From: Actinomycetota bacterium
GTDB lineage: Bacteria > Actinomycetota > Thermoleophilia > Solirubrobacterales > 70-9
Length of the DNA: 43,087 bases
NCBI GenBank assembly: GCA_018268695.1
Contig: JAFDWD010001075.1
Location: forward strand, 1 to 43,087
Direction of reading: 5' to 3'
Shown: positions 1 to 8,530 of the stretch, piece after piece
Layout: each line of letters opens with the position of its first letter
Position numbering within the stretch: position 1 is the stretch's first letter
Notes under the pieces: generated by a model
Seen by the model: only the letters and a program-made list of their open reading frames with translations
The model's database searches: none
What the model was told of the DNA's origin: nothing
Made by a program: the position numbers and the translations under genes

Positions 1-95
1 GCGAGACAAGCGTGCAGGGGGCTGGCTGTGGCCGTGGCCGAGACGGCCGGGGATGTGGGGGAAGGCGTGGCGGGGCCGGTCGTACGCCGGGCCCC

Positions 96-170
96 GAACG
101 GTCAGGAATCTGCGCTGTTCCTAACCCGTCGTATGGGCGGATAAGGAACACGGCAGATCCCTGACCGTTC
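96..170. repeat. Private long imperfect hairpin of the composite element
   Basis: GAACGGTCAGG (96-106) pairs with CCTGACCGTTC (160-170). Inside it ATCTGC pairs with GCAGAT and TGTTCCT with AGGAACA, leaving a short loop near GTCGTATGGGC. The arm sequence differs from that of the other elements although the position between A and B is the same. Confidence 0.75.
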
Positions 171-204
171 GGATCCCCCGCACTTCCCCACGGAACCCTC
201 ACGT

Positions 205-258
205 CCTGGGCGTCTCATGGAGGTCACAGCCTGCCAGGACCTCCATGAGACGCCCAGG
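205..258 (-). terminator. Palindrome A hairpin after the amidohydrolase gene
   Basis: A perfect 21-bp inverted repeat (arms 205-225 and 238-258, 12-nt loop) begins 10 bp past the stop codon of the minus-strand amidohydrolase. No T-tract follows, so a factor-independent terminator of the high-GC type, or an mRNA 3'-end protector, is an inference from position and shape. Confidence 0.6.
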
Positions 259-267
259 ACGCCACCC

Positions 268-1884
268 CTACCGCGCGTCGTGAACCAGCTCGCCGCCGAC
301 CAGGGTCGCCAGGACGCCGGCGTCGCGGCAGTCCTCGGGGCTCGCGGCGAGGGGATCGACCTCGAGGGCGACCAGGTCGGCGACCGCCCCCGGGACGAGG
401 CGACCACGGTCGGGCGCCATCGCCACCTGGGCCGCACCCGTGGTGTAGAGGCCCAGGGCCTGCTCGGCGGTGACCGCCTCGGCGGCGCCGATCGGGCCCT
501 CGTGGCCCTCGATCGCGCGGGTGCGCATCTGCCAGAACGCCCAGAGCGGCGCGATCGGCGCCTCGACCCCGTGGCCGGTCCCGTCGGATCCGCCACCGAC
601 CACGCAGCCGGACTGGAGCCAGCTCCGCATCGGGTGGGCGCGGCCGATCGCGTCGGGGCCGAAGCGCCGCACCAGGCCGGGGCCGAAGGTGTACTGGAGC
701 GGCGACTGGGTGGCGACGAGGACGTCGAGGTCGCGGATCCGACGCATCTGCTCGGCGCTGGGCCAGAGGTAGGCGTGGATCGCGGTGAAGCCGAGCCCCG
801 CCAGCGGCCGCACCTTCGCCGCCCCTTCGCAGGCTTCGACGAAGAGCTCGATCGCCGCCGAGCCGACGCAGTGGACCCCGAGCCCGGCGCCGGTCTCCGC
901 CGCCCAGACCGCGTATTCGTTCAGCCCCTTGGTGGAGGTGGTCTGGTTGCCGAGGTAGTCGTCGGTTCCCGGCCAGGGCTCGTCCAGGAGGGCGGTGCCG
1001 AGCGAGCCGCCACCGTCGAGGAAGAGCTTCCAGGGGCCGATCCGCCAATGGTCCCCGCACTCCGCGAGGTCGACCCCGACGGCGGTGAAGGTGGCCGCCC
1101 GCTCGGCCGGCGGCACCTCGCCGTCCCCGAGCGGCATCCCGGTCACCCGCAGCGAGAGCTCGTCGCGCTCGGCGGCCGTCGCGTAGGCGATCAGCTCCTC
1201 GGCTTCCAGCGCCGGGTCCACCACGCTCGTGATCCCGGCGGCGATGAAGCGGGGCTGGATCGCGCGCAGCCAGCGGAGGCGGTCCTCGACCGTCGGCGAT
1301 GGCATCACCGCCTGCACGAGCTCGGCCGCCGGGCGCTCGACCAGGAAGCCGGTCGGCTCGCCGTCGGCGTCGCGCTCGATCACGCCGCCGGGCGGGTCGG
1401 CGGTCGTGGCGTCGATTCCGGCGGCACGGAGCGCCGCGCTCGAAGCCAGCGCGTCATGGGCGCGCCGGTCGAGGAAGACGGGGCGCCCGCCGGCCGCCTG
1501 GTCGAGCTCCGCCGCGGTCGGAAAGCGACCCTCGGCGAGGAACTCGGGATCGATCCCGGCCCGTCCGGCCAGCCAGGCCCGCTCCGGGTTGGCGGCGGCG
1601 AACCCGCGCACGCGCTCGAGCACCTCGGCGACGCTCGTGCAGTCGCCGACCTCGAGTTCCTCCGTCCCGCGCCCGCCCCACAGCATGTGGACGTGCGAGT
1701 CGATCATCCCCGGGACGACGGTCCCGGGAAGGGTGAGCTCGGTGGTCCCGGCGGGGCACGCGGCCAACGCCTCGTCACGGCTTCCGGCGGCGACGATCCG
1801 CCCGTCGACGATCCCCACCGCGGCCACCCGCGGTCGCGTCGGATCCATCGTGATCAGATCGGCGCTCACTACCAAGGGGTCCAT
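268..1884 (-). CDS. YtcJ-like metal-dependent amidohydrolase
   Basis: This 538-residue protein belongs to the amidohydrolase family 3 / YtcJ group, zinc hydrolases of amide and related C-N bonds. The metal motif DSHVH follows the N-terminal beta-sandwich strand (residues about 56-60). WKLFLDGG, GVHCVG, AIHAY and GGGSDGTG supply the expected later lysine, histidine and aspartate positions of the barrel. I chose the ATG at 1884 because GGAAAG lies upstream at good spacing and the protein then begins with the usual strand MDPLVVSADLITMDP; the reading frame stays open further upstream but with unrelated sequence. It is transcribed away from the transporter operon, with which it shares a 260-bp control region. 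A second YtcJ-like protein is encoded at 14817-16184. Family assignment is firm, substrate unknown. Confidence 0.88.
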   Translation of the reverse strand: MDPLVVSADLITMDPTRPRVAAVGIVDGRIVAAGSRDEALAACPAGTTELTLPGTVVPGMIDSHVHMLWGGRGTEELEVGDCTSVAEVLERVRGFAAANPERAWLAGRAGIDPEFLAEGRFPTAAELDQAAGGRPVFLDRRAHDALASSAALRAAGIDATTADPPGGVIERDADGEPTGFLVERPAAELVQAVMPSPTVEDRLRWLRAIQPRFIAAGITSVVDPALEAEELIAYATAAERDELSLRVTGMPLGDGEVPPAERAATFTAVGVDLAECGDHWRIGPWKLFLDGGGSLGTALLDEPWPGTDDYLGNQTTSTKGLNEYAVWAAETGAGLGVHCVGSAAIELFVEACEGAAKVRPLAGLGFTAIHAYLWPSAEQMRRIRDLDVLVATQSPLQYTFGPGLVRRFGPDAIGRAHPMRSWLQSGCVVGGGSDGTGHGVEAPIAPLWAFWQMRTRAIEGHEGPIGAAEAVTAEQALGLYTTGAAQVAMAPDRGRLVPGAVADLVALEVDPLAASPEDCRDAGVLATLVGGELVHDAR

Positions 1885-2144
1885 GGGGCTCTTTCCAAGA
1901 GGGGTTGACAGGGAGCTCGAGGAGGGCGATTGTATCCAAGTGTCTAAGGATGAAATCCAATCTTCATCCCGACGGCCAACGAGGAGAGAGCCGCGCGCGG
2001 TCAGGATTCGATCCGTAAATCTGCCCGTCAGATAGCTCTTCGCGCAACCTTGGTACGCAAAAAATAAGATTTGGGATACAAAACGTGGTAATTTGGCGAC
2101 ACACCAGGGATCTAGCCCCCCACCTAACAGGAGACCTCTGAGCA
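1885..2144. promoter_or_regulatory. Divergent control region with TTGGATACAA-type sites
   Basis: The 260-bp gap between the divergent amidohydrolase and transporter operons holds TTGTATCCAA at 1930-1939 (the reverse complement of TTGGATACAA) and TGGGATACAA at 2072-2081, with a weaker AAATCCAAT near 1954. The AGGAG for the transporter lipoprotein is at about 2129-2133. I read the motif copies as operators of a GntR-type regulator because they recur at most catabolic promoters in the window. Confidence 0.55.
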
Positions 2145-3374
2145 ATGGATCGACCCAACGACGGCAACCGGCCCAACCCCGACCGGCGCAACGTTCTCGA
2201 GCAGGGCGGGCTCCTCGACGCGGACGGGATCAGCCGTCGCAAGCTGCTGAAACTAGGCGGGATGGGCGCCGGCGCGCTGGCGCTGCCGGCTGTCCTCGCC
2301 GCCTGCGGTGGCGGCGGCTCCAGCTCCTCCGGCGGCTCGACCGGCGGCGGTGGTGGGGGCGGTGAAACCGAAGAGAACCCCGAACTGACCAAGATGCTCG
2401 AAGGGATCACCTCGTCCCAGGTCATCATCGGAAATTACGGTGGCGACACCGAGGAAGCCCGCAAAAAAGTCTTCTGGACCCCGTTCGAAGAACGCACCGG
2501 CGTGCAGGTCATCTCGGCCGACGCAGGCGCGCTCGCGGTGCCGATGCTGCAGGGCGAAATCCCGACCAAGTGGGACGCCGTCCACGGCTCGGTGCAGGAA
2601 AGCTACGCCGCCCAGCTGCACGGCAAGAAGCCGCTGCCGAAGCTTCCCAAGATCTGTTGGGAGGACCTGGTCGAACCGAAGAAAATGCAGCCCTACATGT
2701 GGCAGTCGTTCATCCTTGGCTACGTCCCCGGTGTGATCGAAGGGACCTTCAGCGGCACCCAGCCCACCACCTGGGCCGACTTCTTCGACACCAAGAAGTT
2801 CCCCGGCAAGCGCGCCTGGCCGGCGGAATACTTCACCGGTGGCACGATGGAGGCGGCGTTGCTCGCCGACGGCGTCCCGCCGGACGAAATTTATCCGATC
2901 GATTACGAACGGGCGACGGCGAAGATCGCCTCGATCTTCAGCGATTTCGTGATCTACACCGAGTACGCCCAGGCGCAGTCGTTCCTCACCTCGAAGACCG
3001 CATCGATGTCGTTCGCCCCGAACGGGCTCTGGAAAGAGCTCGAAAACAAAGGCATCTCGATGCAGGTGCTCTGGGACGCACCGGCGGTCCTCGACACCAA
3101 TGGGATGAACATCATGCCCGAACCCCCCAACCTCGACGCGGTCGAAGCCCTTGCCGCCTTCTGCAACCAGCCGAAGCTGCAGGCCGAATTCGCCGAGATC
3201 ACCAACTACGGCCCGCCGACCAAAGAGGCGTTCGAAAGCATGACCCCGGAACAGGAAGAAGCGCTGCCGAACGCGCCGGGCCGCAAGAACAAGTTCTACG
3301 ACGACGCGATCTGGAACGCCGAACACCAGCCCGAAACCGAAAAAGAAAACGTGCGGGTGTTCTCGGAAGCATGA
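2145..3374 (+). CDS. Tat-exported solute-binding lipoprotein, PotD-like
   Basis: This 409-residue extracellular substrate-binding protein belongs to the spermidine/putrescine (PotD) family of ABC importers. The N terminus carries a twin-arginine signal SRRKLLK (residues 30-36), a hydrophobic stretch, and a lipobox LAAC with Cys54 as the predicted lipid anchor, followed by a Gly/Ser linker and the binding domain (NYGGDTEEARKK onward). It should be exported folded by Tat and tethered outside the membrane. The ATG at 2145 follows AGGAG. Two permeases and an ATPase follow. Glutamate is encoded mostly by GAA here, unlike most genes of the window. The ligand is unknown; PotD relatives bind polyamines, opines and other small charged molecules. 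Confidence 0.9.
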   Translation: MDRPNDGNRPNPDRRNVLEQGGLLDADGISRRKLLKLGGMGAGALALPAVLAACGGGGSSSSGGSTGGGGGGGETEENPELTKMLEGITSSQVIIGNYGGDTEEARKKVFWTPFEERTGVQVISADAGALAVPMLQGEIPTKWDAVHGSVQESYAAQLHGKKPLPKLPKICWEDLVEPKKMQPYMWQSFILGYVPGVIEGTFSGTQPTTWADFFDTKKFPGKRAWPAEYFTGGTMEAALLADGVPPDEIYPIDYERATAKIASIFSDFVIYTEYAQAQSFLTSKTASMSFAPNGLWKELENKGISMQVLWDAPAVLDTNGMNIMPEPPNLDAVEALAAFCNQPKLQAEFAEITNYGPPTKEAFESMTPEQEEALPNAPGRKNKFYDDAIWNAEHQPETEKENVRVFSEA

Positions 3375-3423
3375 TCCCGCAGTTCTTCCTCCGCGCCACC
3401 CCCCACCGAGCCGGCCACCGGCG

Positions 3424-4344
3424 ATGACCCCTCCACCCGCCGCGACCGCGTCCGTCGACCCCTCCCCCGGGGTCGACGGACGCGGCTGGCTCGGCAGTCT
3501 CAACAACGCCTTCGGCGGCAGCGGTGCCGGCTGGCTCCTGGTGCCGCCGATCCTTTTCCTCGGGCTGATGCTGATGGTGCCGCTCGGCTACCTCGTCGTG
3601 CTCGCCTTCGAACACACGAGCGCCGGCAAGACCGGCTTCGGCGAAGCGTTCGGCGACCATCTCTTCTGGGCGGCGATGTGGCGAACGTTCGTCCTCGCCG
3701 CCGTGGTCTCGTTCTTCACCTTGGTCTTCGGCACGCTCTACGCGATCGCGATCGCGGCGGCGCCGAAATGGCTGGCGATCGTCCTCCTGATCGCCCTCTT
3801 CACGATCTTCTGGACCTCGCTGCTGGTCCGCACCTACGGCTGGCTGCTGCTGGACCTGCCCCAAGGCGGCATCTACTGGGCACTGCACGGGCTGGGGCTG
3901 CGCGACAAGCCGCTGGAAATCTTCCAGACCAACACCGCCTCGTATCCGGCGATGGTCCACGTGATGCTCCCTTATGTGGTGCTACCGGTCCTCGCCGCGA
4001 CCCGCCAGCTCGACCCGATGCAGATCCGCGCCGCCCGGGTGCTTGGCGCGAAACCGCCGCTGATCCTCTGGAAGGTGCTGCTGCCGGCGCTGCGCGGGGG
4101 CATCATCGCCGGCGCCGTCCTCGTCTTCGTCATGTCGCTCGGCTTCTACGTCACCCCGACCCTGCTCGGCGATCCGACCAAGCAGATGGTCGCCTCGACC
4201 ATCGGCCACAGCTTCAGCGTCCCCGGCGCCGCCCCGACCGCTGCCGCGATGAGCCTCTCCCTGCTGGCGATCGTGGTGATCGTCTACCTCGTCGCCGACA
4301 AGGTCTTCCGGGTCTCCGAGACTTGGGGAGGTGACGCCGCATGA
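3424..4344 (+). CDS. ABC transporter permease, PotB-like
   Basis: This 306-residue inner-membrane subunit has the binding-protein-dependent permease fold. Several hydrophobic helices are visible (for example GWLLVPPILFLGLMLMVPLG and VVSFFTLVFGTLYAIAIAAA). The EAA-type coupling loop appears as RAARVLGAKPPLILWKVLLP near residue 200, the site that docks on the ATPase. It lies 49 bp after the binding protein and overlaps the next permease by 4 nt (ATGA), indicating translational coupling. No clear ribosome site precedes the ATG at 3424, so the exact start is slightly uncertain. GAA is favoured for glutamate, as in the neighbouring lipoprotein. Confidence 0.9.
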   Translation: MTPPPAATASVDPSPGVDGRGWLGSLNNAFGGSGAGWLLVPPILFLGLMLMVPLGYLVVLAFEHTSAGKTGFGEAFGDHLFWAAMWRTFVLAAVVSFFTLVFGTLYAIAIAAAPKWLAIVLLIALFTIFWTSLLVRTYGWLLLDLPQGGIYWALHGLGLRDKPLEIFQTNTASYPAMVHVMLPYVVLPVLAATRQLDPMQIRAARVLGAKPPLILWKVLLPALRGGIIAGAVLVFVMSLGFYVTPTLLGDPTKQMVASTIGHSFSVPGAAPTAAAMSLSLLAIVVIVYLVADKVFRVSETWGGDAA

Positions 4345-5174
4345 ACGAGGAACTGAAGCTCGGGCTCGGCGTCTCCAAGGTCGCCTTCTGGATCCTCGGC
4401 ATCCTGCTCGGGATCTTCCTCATCCTGCCGCTGCTGATCGTCGTCCCCACCTCGTGGACGTCGGGCCAGCTGGTCGAATTCCCGCCGCACGGCTTCTCCT
4501 TCCAGTGGTACGAACAGGCACTCGAAAACTCGCAGTGGACGGAAGCGTTCTGGGTTTCCGTCCAGGTCGCCTTCTTCGGCTCGATCATCGCCACCGTGCT
4601 GGGGACGGCGACCGCGCTCGGCATGCGCCGGCTGGTCCGCGGGCGCGGCACCCGGGTCGCCCAGAGCCTCTTCATCCTGCCGCTGGCGATCCCCTACGTC
4701 AGCTACGCGCTCGGCCTCTACCAGCTGGTCAACAAGCTGCCTTCGGGGCTGAACGAAACGCTCTTGCCGCTGATCCTCGCCGAGTCGGTGATCGCGATGC
4801 CGCTGGTCTACGTGGTGATCGCCGGGGCGCTCGCCAACGTCGATCCCAAACTCGGCCGCGCCGCCTCGACGATGGGCGCCCGCTGGCCGACGATCCTCTG
4901 GAGGATCGATCTGCCGCTGCTGAAGATGGCGATCGTCGCCGGGTTCATCTTCGCCTTCGCGACGATCTTCGACGAGGCGACCCTGGCGCTCTTCCTCGCC
5001 CCGGTCACCGACATCACGCTCGCCCAACAGCTCTACCGGTCGGCCGCCGAAACGGTGACCCCGACCCTTTCCGCGGTCTCGACGCTGATCACCCTGTTGG
5101 CGATCCTCGTGCTCGGACTCGGGACCCTGTTCAGCCGCCGCCGCGTCGGCGCGACTCAAGGAGGTGAGGCATGA
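4341..5174 (+). CDS. ABC transporter permease, PotC-like
   Basis: This 277-residue second permease pairs with the product of the preceding gene to form the membrane channel. It has an N-terminal helix (GILLGIFLILPLLIVVPTSW), a large extracytoplasmic loop, and the coupling motif GRAASTMGARWPTILWRIDLP near residue 175. It overlaps the genes on both sides by 4 nt (ATGA at 4341 and 5171), so all the transporter parts are probably made together. PotC-type subunits normally match this length. Confidence 0.9.
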   Translation: MNEELKLGLGVSKVAFWILGILLGIFLILPLLIVVPTSWTSGQLVEFPPHGFSFQWYEQALENSQWTEAFWVSVQVAFFGSIIATVLGTATALGMRRLVRGRGTRVAQSLFILPLAIPYVSYALGLYQLVNKLPSGLNETLLPLILAESVIAMPLVYVVIAGALANVDPKLGRAASTMGARWPTILWRIDLPLLKMAIVAGFIFAFATIFDEATLALFLAPVTDITLAQQLYRSAAETVTPTLSAVSTLITLLAILVLGLGTLFSRRRVGATQGGEA

Positions 5175-6250
5175 GCACCGCGCTCAGCCTTCAGGACGTC
5201 CGGGTGCACCTGGGCGGGAACGAGATCCTTTGCGGGGTCTCGCTCGACATCCAGCCCGGTGAGTTCGTCACCCTGCTCGGCCCCTCGGGCTCGGGCAAGA
5301 CGACCACCCTGAACGTGATCGCCGGCCTCGTCGACAACACCGGCGGCTCGGTGCTCTTCGACGGCAAACCCGTCGACAAGCGCCCCTCGCACGACCGCGA
5401 CATCGGCCTCGTCTTCCAGTCCTACGCGCTCTTCCCCCACATGACGGTCGGTGACAACGTCGCCTTCCCCCTGCGCACCCGCAAGGTGCCGAAGGCCGAG
5501 CGCGGGCCGATCGTCGAACGGATGCTGGAGCTGGTGCAGCTGCCGGGGACCGCGAAGCGGAAGGTCGCCTCGCTCTCCGGCGGCCAGCAGCAGCGGGTCG
5601 CGCTGGCCCGGGCGCTGGCGCCCTCGCCGAGCGTGCTGCTCCTCGACGAGCCGATGGCGGCGCTCGACAAGCAGCTGCGCGAGACGATGCAGATCGAACT
5701 GAAGCGGATCCACGACGAGGTCGGCGTGACCACCGTCGCGGTGACCCACGACCAGACCGAGGCGATGACGATGTCGGACCGCGTGGCGATCATGCGCGAC
5801 GGCCTGCTCGAGCAGATCGGCACGCCGGAGGAGCTCTACCGGCGCCCGGCGACGCTGTTCGCGGCGCGCTTCCTCGGCGAGGCGAACCTGGTCCCGGTCA
5901 GTGACGGGCGCCTCGAGGGATTCGGCTGCGAGGGCTCGCGACAGGCGGGGACCGCGGTGCTGCGGCCGGAGGACTTCGCCACCGCGGACGAGGGGTCGAC
6001 GGTGCCGACGATGACGGTGAAAGTGATCACCGCCAGTTACCAGGGCAGCCGCTACCGCCTCGACTGCGACCGGGGACCGGGCTGCGAGCCGATGATCGTC
6101 TCGCTGCCGCCGACCACCGATCCGGCGACGATCGCGCCGGGGGCGGAGCTCCGCCTCGGCCTGCGCGAGCCGCAGAAGGTGCACGTGGTCGAGGAAGCGG
6201 CGGCGTCCGAGCCGCCCCTGGTCAGCTCGGAAATCGTCGTCCCGGCATGA
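5171..6250 (+). CDS. ABC transporter ATP-binding protein, PotA-like
   Basis: This 359-residue ATPase drives the importer. Walker A is GPSGSGKT (residues 37-44), the Q-loop lies in VFQSYALFPH, the signature is LSGGQQQR, Walker B is VLLLDEP and the switch histidine is in VAVTHDQTEAM. A C-terminal region of about 115 residues fits a TOBE-type regulatory domain, typical of the PotA/CysA branch. It overlaps PotC upstream and the PTE-like gene downstream by 4 nt each. Codon choice shifts back toward GAG compared with the upstream lipoprotein and permeases. Confidence 0.93.
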   Translation: MSTALSLQDVRVHLGGNEILCGVSLDIQPGEFVTLLGPSGSGKTTTLNVIAGLVDNTGGSVLFDGKPVDKRPSHDRDIGLVFQSYALFPHMTVGDNVAFPLRTRKVPKAERGPIVERMLELVQLPGTAKRKVASLSGGQQQRVALARALAPSPSVLLLDEPMAALDKQLRETMQIELKRIHDEVGVTTVAVTHDQTEAMTMSDRVAIMRDGLLEQIGTPEELYRRPATLFAARFLGEANLVPVSDGRLEGFGCEGSRQAGTAVLRPEDFATADEGSTVPTMTVKVITASYQGSRYRLDCDRGPGCEPMIVSLPPTTDPATIAPGAELRLGLREPQKVHVVEEAAASEPPLVSSEIVVPA

Positions 6251-7287
6251 TCGAGACGGTCCTCGGGCCGATTCCGGCCGCGAGGGCCGGCCGCGTGTCG
6301 ATGCACGATCACCTGCTGACCGACGCCCGGATGCTGGCCGCGCCGGCGGCGGCGACCGGGGCCGACGGGCTGCCGGCGCCGGGCGACAAGGTGGCGATCG
6401 ACAACCTCGGCTTCCTGCACTGGAACCTGCTGGCGCTGGAGGACAACCTGGTGCTCGACGACCCCGACCTGGCGGCGGACGAACTGCGGCGGGCGGGCGA
6501 ACTGGGGCAGGGGACGATGGTCGACCTGACCTCGTGGGGGCTCGGGCCGAGCCCCGCCGCGCTGCCCGCCATCGCCCGCGCCGCCGGAGTGAACGTGGTC
6601 GCCGGCTGCGGTGCCTACCTCGACCGCCCGCACCCCGACTGGATCGCGCGTCAGTCGCGCGAAGAGCTGGTGGCGACCTTCATGCGCGCGCTCGAGGAGG
6701 AGCTGGAGGAGGGCTGCGGGTTCCGTGCCGGGATCATCGGCATCCTCGGCACCGGCGAGCCGATCACCGACTCGGAGATGCGGGTGCTGATGGCGGCCGC
6801 CGAGGCGGCGGGCAGGACCGGGGTCGCGGTGGTGGTCCGGACCGACCCGACGGCGAAGCGCGGCCTCGAGCTGCTGGAGGCCATGGCGGCTGCCGGATGC
6901 CCGGCCGAGCAGGTGATCTTCGGCAACGTCGACGAGTACATCGACTTCGCCTACCATCGCGAGCTAGCGGCGGCGGGGGCGACGCTCGAGTGGTGCTTCG
7001 GCAACGAGGCGGGCCTGCGGCCCGGCCTGCGCGAGGCGTCCGACGGGGAACGGATCGCCGCCCTGGTCGAGTTGCTGGCCGAGGACGGGATGGCGGAGCG
7101 CTGCGTGCTGGGCGGCTCCGTCTGGACCAAGACCCAGCTGCGCGCCTTCGGTGGCTGCGGCTACGAGCACCTGTTGCGCAACGTCGTCCCGGCTCTTCAG
7201 GCGGGCGGGGTCTCCGAGGCCGCGGTCGAGGCGATGTTGGTCTCGAACCCGGCGCGGTTGCTCGACCGCGAGGAGACGGGTCGCTGA
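6247..7287 (+). CDS. PTE-like protein with remodelled metal site (paralogue 1)
   Basis: This 346-residue TIM-barrel protein belongs to the phosphotriesterase / parathion hydrolase-related family, zinc enzymes acting on esters, lactones and phosphoesters. It aligns well with the intact relative at 34924-35946, but of the metal ligands only His20 and His22 (MHDH) remain. The bridging Glu/Lys position is Ile166 (GIIGILG), the two later histidines are Arg198 (VVVRTDP) and Asn227 (FGNVDE), and the catalytic Asp is Ser291 (LGGSVW). A WCFGNEA segment with Cys250 replaces FDTFGSE. The protein at 9745-10674 shares these changes. It is the last gene of the transporter operon. It could be a one-metal or metal-free enzyme, or a binding protein; its activity is unknown. 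Confidence 0.82.
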   Translation: MIETVLGPIPAARAGRVSMHDHLLTDARMLAAPAAATGADGLPAPGDKVAIDNLGFLHWNLLALEDNLVLDDPDLAADELRRAGELGQGTMVDLTSWGLGPSPAALPAIARAAGVNVVAGCGAYLDRPHPDWIARQSREELVATFMRALEEELEEGCGFRAGIIGILGTGEPITDSEMRVLMAAAEAAGRTGVAVVVRTDPTAKRGLELLEAMAAAGCPAEQVIFGNVDEYIDFAYHRELAAAGATLEWCFGNEAGLRPGLREASDGERIAALVELLAEDGMAERCVLGGSVWTKTQLRAFGGCGYEHLLRNVVPALQAGGVSEAAVEAMLVSNPARLLDREETGR

Positions 7288-8525
7288 GGACCACCGAGGA
7301 CCAAGACCATGGCGACCAGTTGCGCCGCCGCCAGCACGCCGAAGGTGGCGGTGCTGCCGACCGCCGCGATCAGCACGCCCCCGAGGATCGAGCCGATCGC
7401 CATCCCGGCGTCGATGAAAGAGGAGAAGACGCCGATCCCGCTGGCCCGCTCGTCGGGGTTGAGGCGCTCCGTCGCCAGCAGTGCCAGCGAGGGGAAGAGT
7501 GGCGCGAAGCCGAGCCCGAGCAGCACCGCGCCGACCGCCGCGATCGGGAAGCTGCGGGCGACCGCCAGGGTGCCGAGGCCGAGGCCGATCGCGAACAGCG
7601 CGACCGCCGCCGTCGGGGTCGCGCCGAAGCGGTCGACGAGGCCGGCGAGCAGCACGCGGGCGACGATGACGCTGATCGCGAAGACGGTGAAGACGCTGAC
7701 CGCGCCGTCGATGCCGCCGGCGCCGAGACCGCGGCCTTCCAGGGTGACGACGAGGAAGGTGATGATCAACCCCTCGCCGGCCCAGGCGATCATCGAGGCG
7801 GCTCCGGGGCGGCCGACCAGCTTGATCAGGTGGACCGGGTGACGCGGCGGGCGCCCGGGCTCGACCTCGATGCGCGGCGCCCGGGCGCGCATCGCGCAGA
7901 CGCCGGAACCGAGGCCGAGGACCGCGCAACCGATCCAGAGCGCCGGGTAGCCGCCGAGCGAGACCAGCACCTGGCCGAACTGGGGGCCGACGGCGAGGCC
8001 CGCCCAGACGCTGACACCGAAGATGCCGAGCGCCCGGCCGCGCTGCTCGGTCGGCACCAGGGCGACGACCCAGGCGAGGAGCGCGGTCGTCGAGGCGGCG
8101 GTGGAGAGGCCGATCACGAGCCGGGCCACGGTGCCGGTGACGAGGTTCGCGGCGAGCATCATGACGATCAGCCCGAACGCCAGGGTGACCGCCGCGATCG
8201 CGGTCACCCGGCGCAGGCCGTTGCGGTCGGCGAGCCTGCCCAGCACCGGGCGCATGACGATCGCCACCACCGATGCCGAGCCCACCAGGAGCCCCACGGT
8301 GCCCGCCGTCGCGCCCAGGTCGTGGAGCGCGTAACGGGCCAGCAGCGCCGCCGCCGCGCCGTTGACAAGCGTCAGGCAGGTCGAGGCGGCGAAGACCCAC
8401 CAAAAATCCCGGCCGAGGCCTCTCTTTGCTTCGCTGTCCGGGCCTCCTGAAGTAATGGACACACCATAGAAGAAAGTGGATCCATCCAGATATACTTCGG
8501 ATCCCGTGGAAGTTGAGAGGTCCAT
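7197..8525 (-). CDS. Major facilitator superfamily transporter
   Basis: This protein of up to 442 residues is an MFS permease with about 12 hydrophobic helices. The loop between helices 2 and 3 reads GRLADRNGLRRV, matching the family motif GxLaDrxGrr. No substrate can be assigned; location next to amino-acid and amide metabolism suggests uptake or efflux of a related compound. The first ATG is at 8525, which would overlap the divergent gene; GTG at 8462 is an alternative that leaves the core intact. Neither start has a good ribosome site. The last 91 bp (7197-7287) overlap the end of the convergent PTE-like gene, so the hydrophilic tail after the last helix is read from the antisense of that gene. 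Confidence 0.85.
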   Translation of the reverse strand: MDLSTSTGSEVYLDGSTFFYGVSITSGGPDSEAKRGLGRDFWWVFAASTCLTLVNGAAAALLARYALHDLGATAGTVGLLVGSASVVAIVMRPVLGRLADRNGLRRVTAIAAVTLAFGLIVMMLAANLVTGTVARLVIGLSTAASTTALLAWVVALVPTEQRGRALGIFGVSVWAGLAVGPQFGQVLVSLGGYPALWIGCAVLGLGSGVCAMRARAPRIEVEPGRPPRHPVHLIKLVGRPGAASMIAWAGEGLIITFLVVTLEGRGLGAGGIDGAVSVFTVFAISVIVARVLLAGLVDRFGATPTAAVALFAIGLGLGTLAVARSFPIAAVGAVLLGLGFAPLFPSLALLATERLNPDERASGIGVFSSFIDAGMAIGSILGGVLIAAVGSTATFGVLAAAQLVAMVLVLGGPQRPVSSRSSNRAGFETNIASTAASETPPA

Positions 8526-8530
8526 TCAAG
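8450..8530. promoter_or_regulatory. Divergent promoter zone with three GGATCC/GGACAC-type sites
   Basis: Between and across the starts of the MFS and class V PLP genes lie AATGGACACA (8454-8463), GTGGATCCAT (8476-8485) and GGTCCATT (8519-8526). They resemble the TTGGATMCAA motif at other promoters in the window. One copy overlaps the GTG proposed as the start of the PLP gene. Confidence 0.45.

Larger units (their letters stand above)
1..262 (-). repeat. Composite intergenic hairpin element, inverted copy, cut by window edge
   Basis: This gene-free stretch holds the same kind of parts as the elements at 18023, 26670 and 42674, but reversed. The right half of palindrome B occupies 1-17 (GCGAGACAAGCGTGCAG), its outer arm CGTGGCCGAGACGGCCG is at 33-49, a private imperfect hairpin lies at 96-170, and palindrome A is at 205-258. 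Its reversal matches the minus-strand gene that ends at 268, so A again sits just after a stop codon. The conserved 40-nt block seen in the other three copies is absent here. Confidence 0.85.

Noticed and set aside
268..2145. Longer amidohydrolase start at 2145
   Set aside because: The extra 87 residues span the control region and its motif copies and look random; the ATG at 1884 has a ribosome site and the family-typical N terminus.
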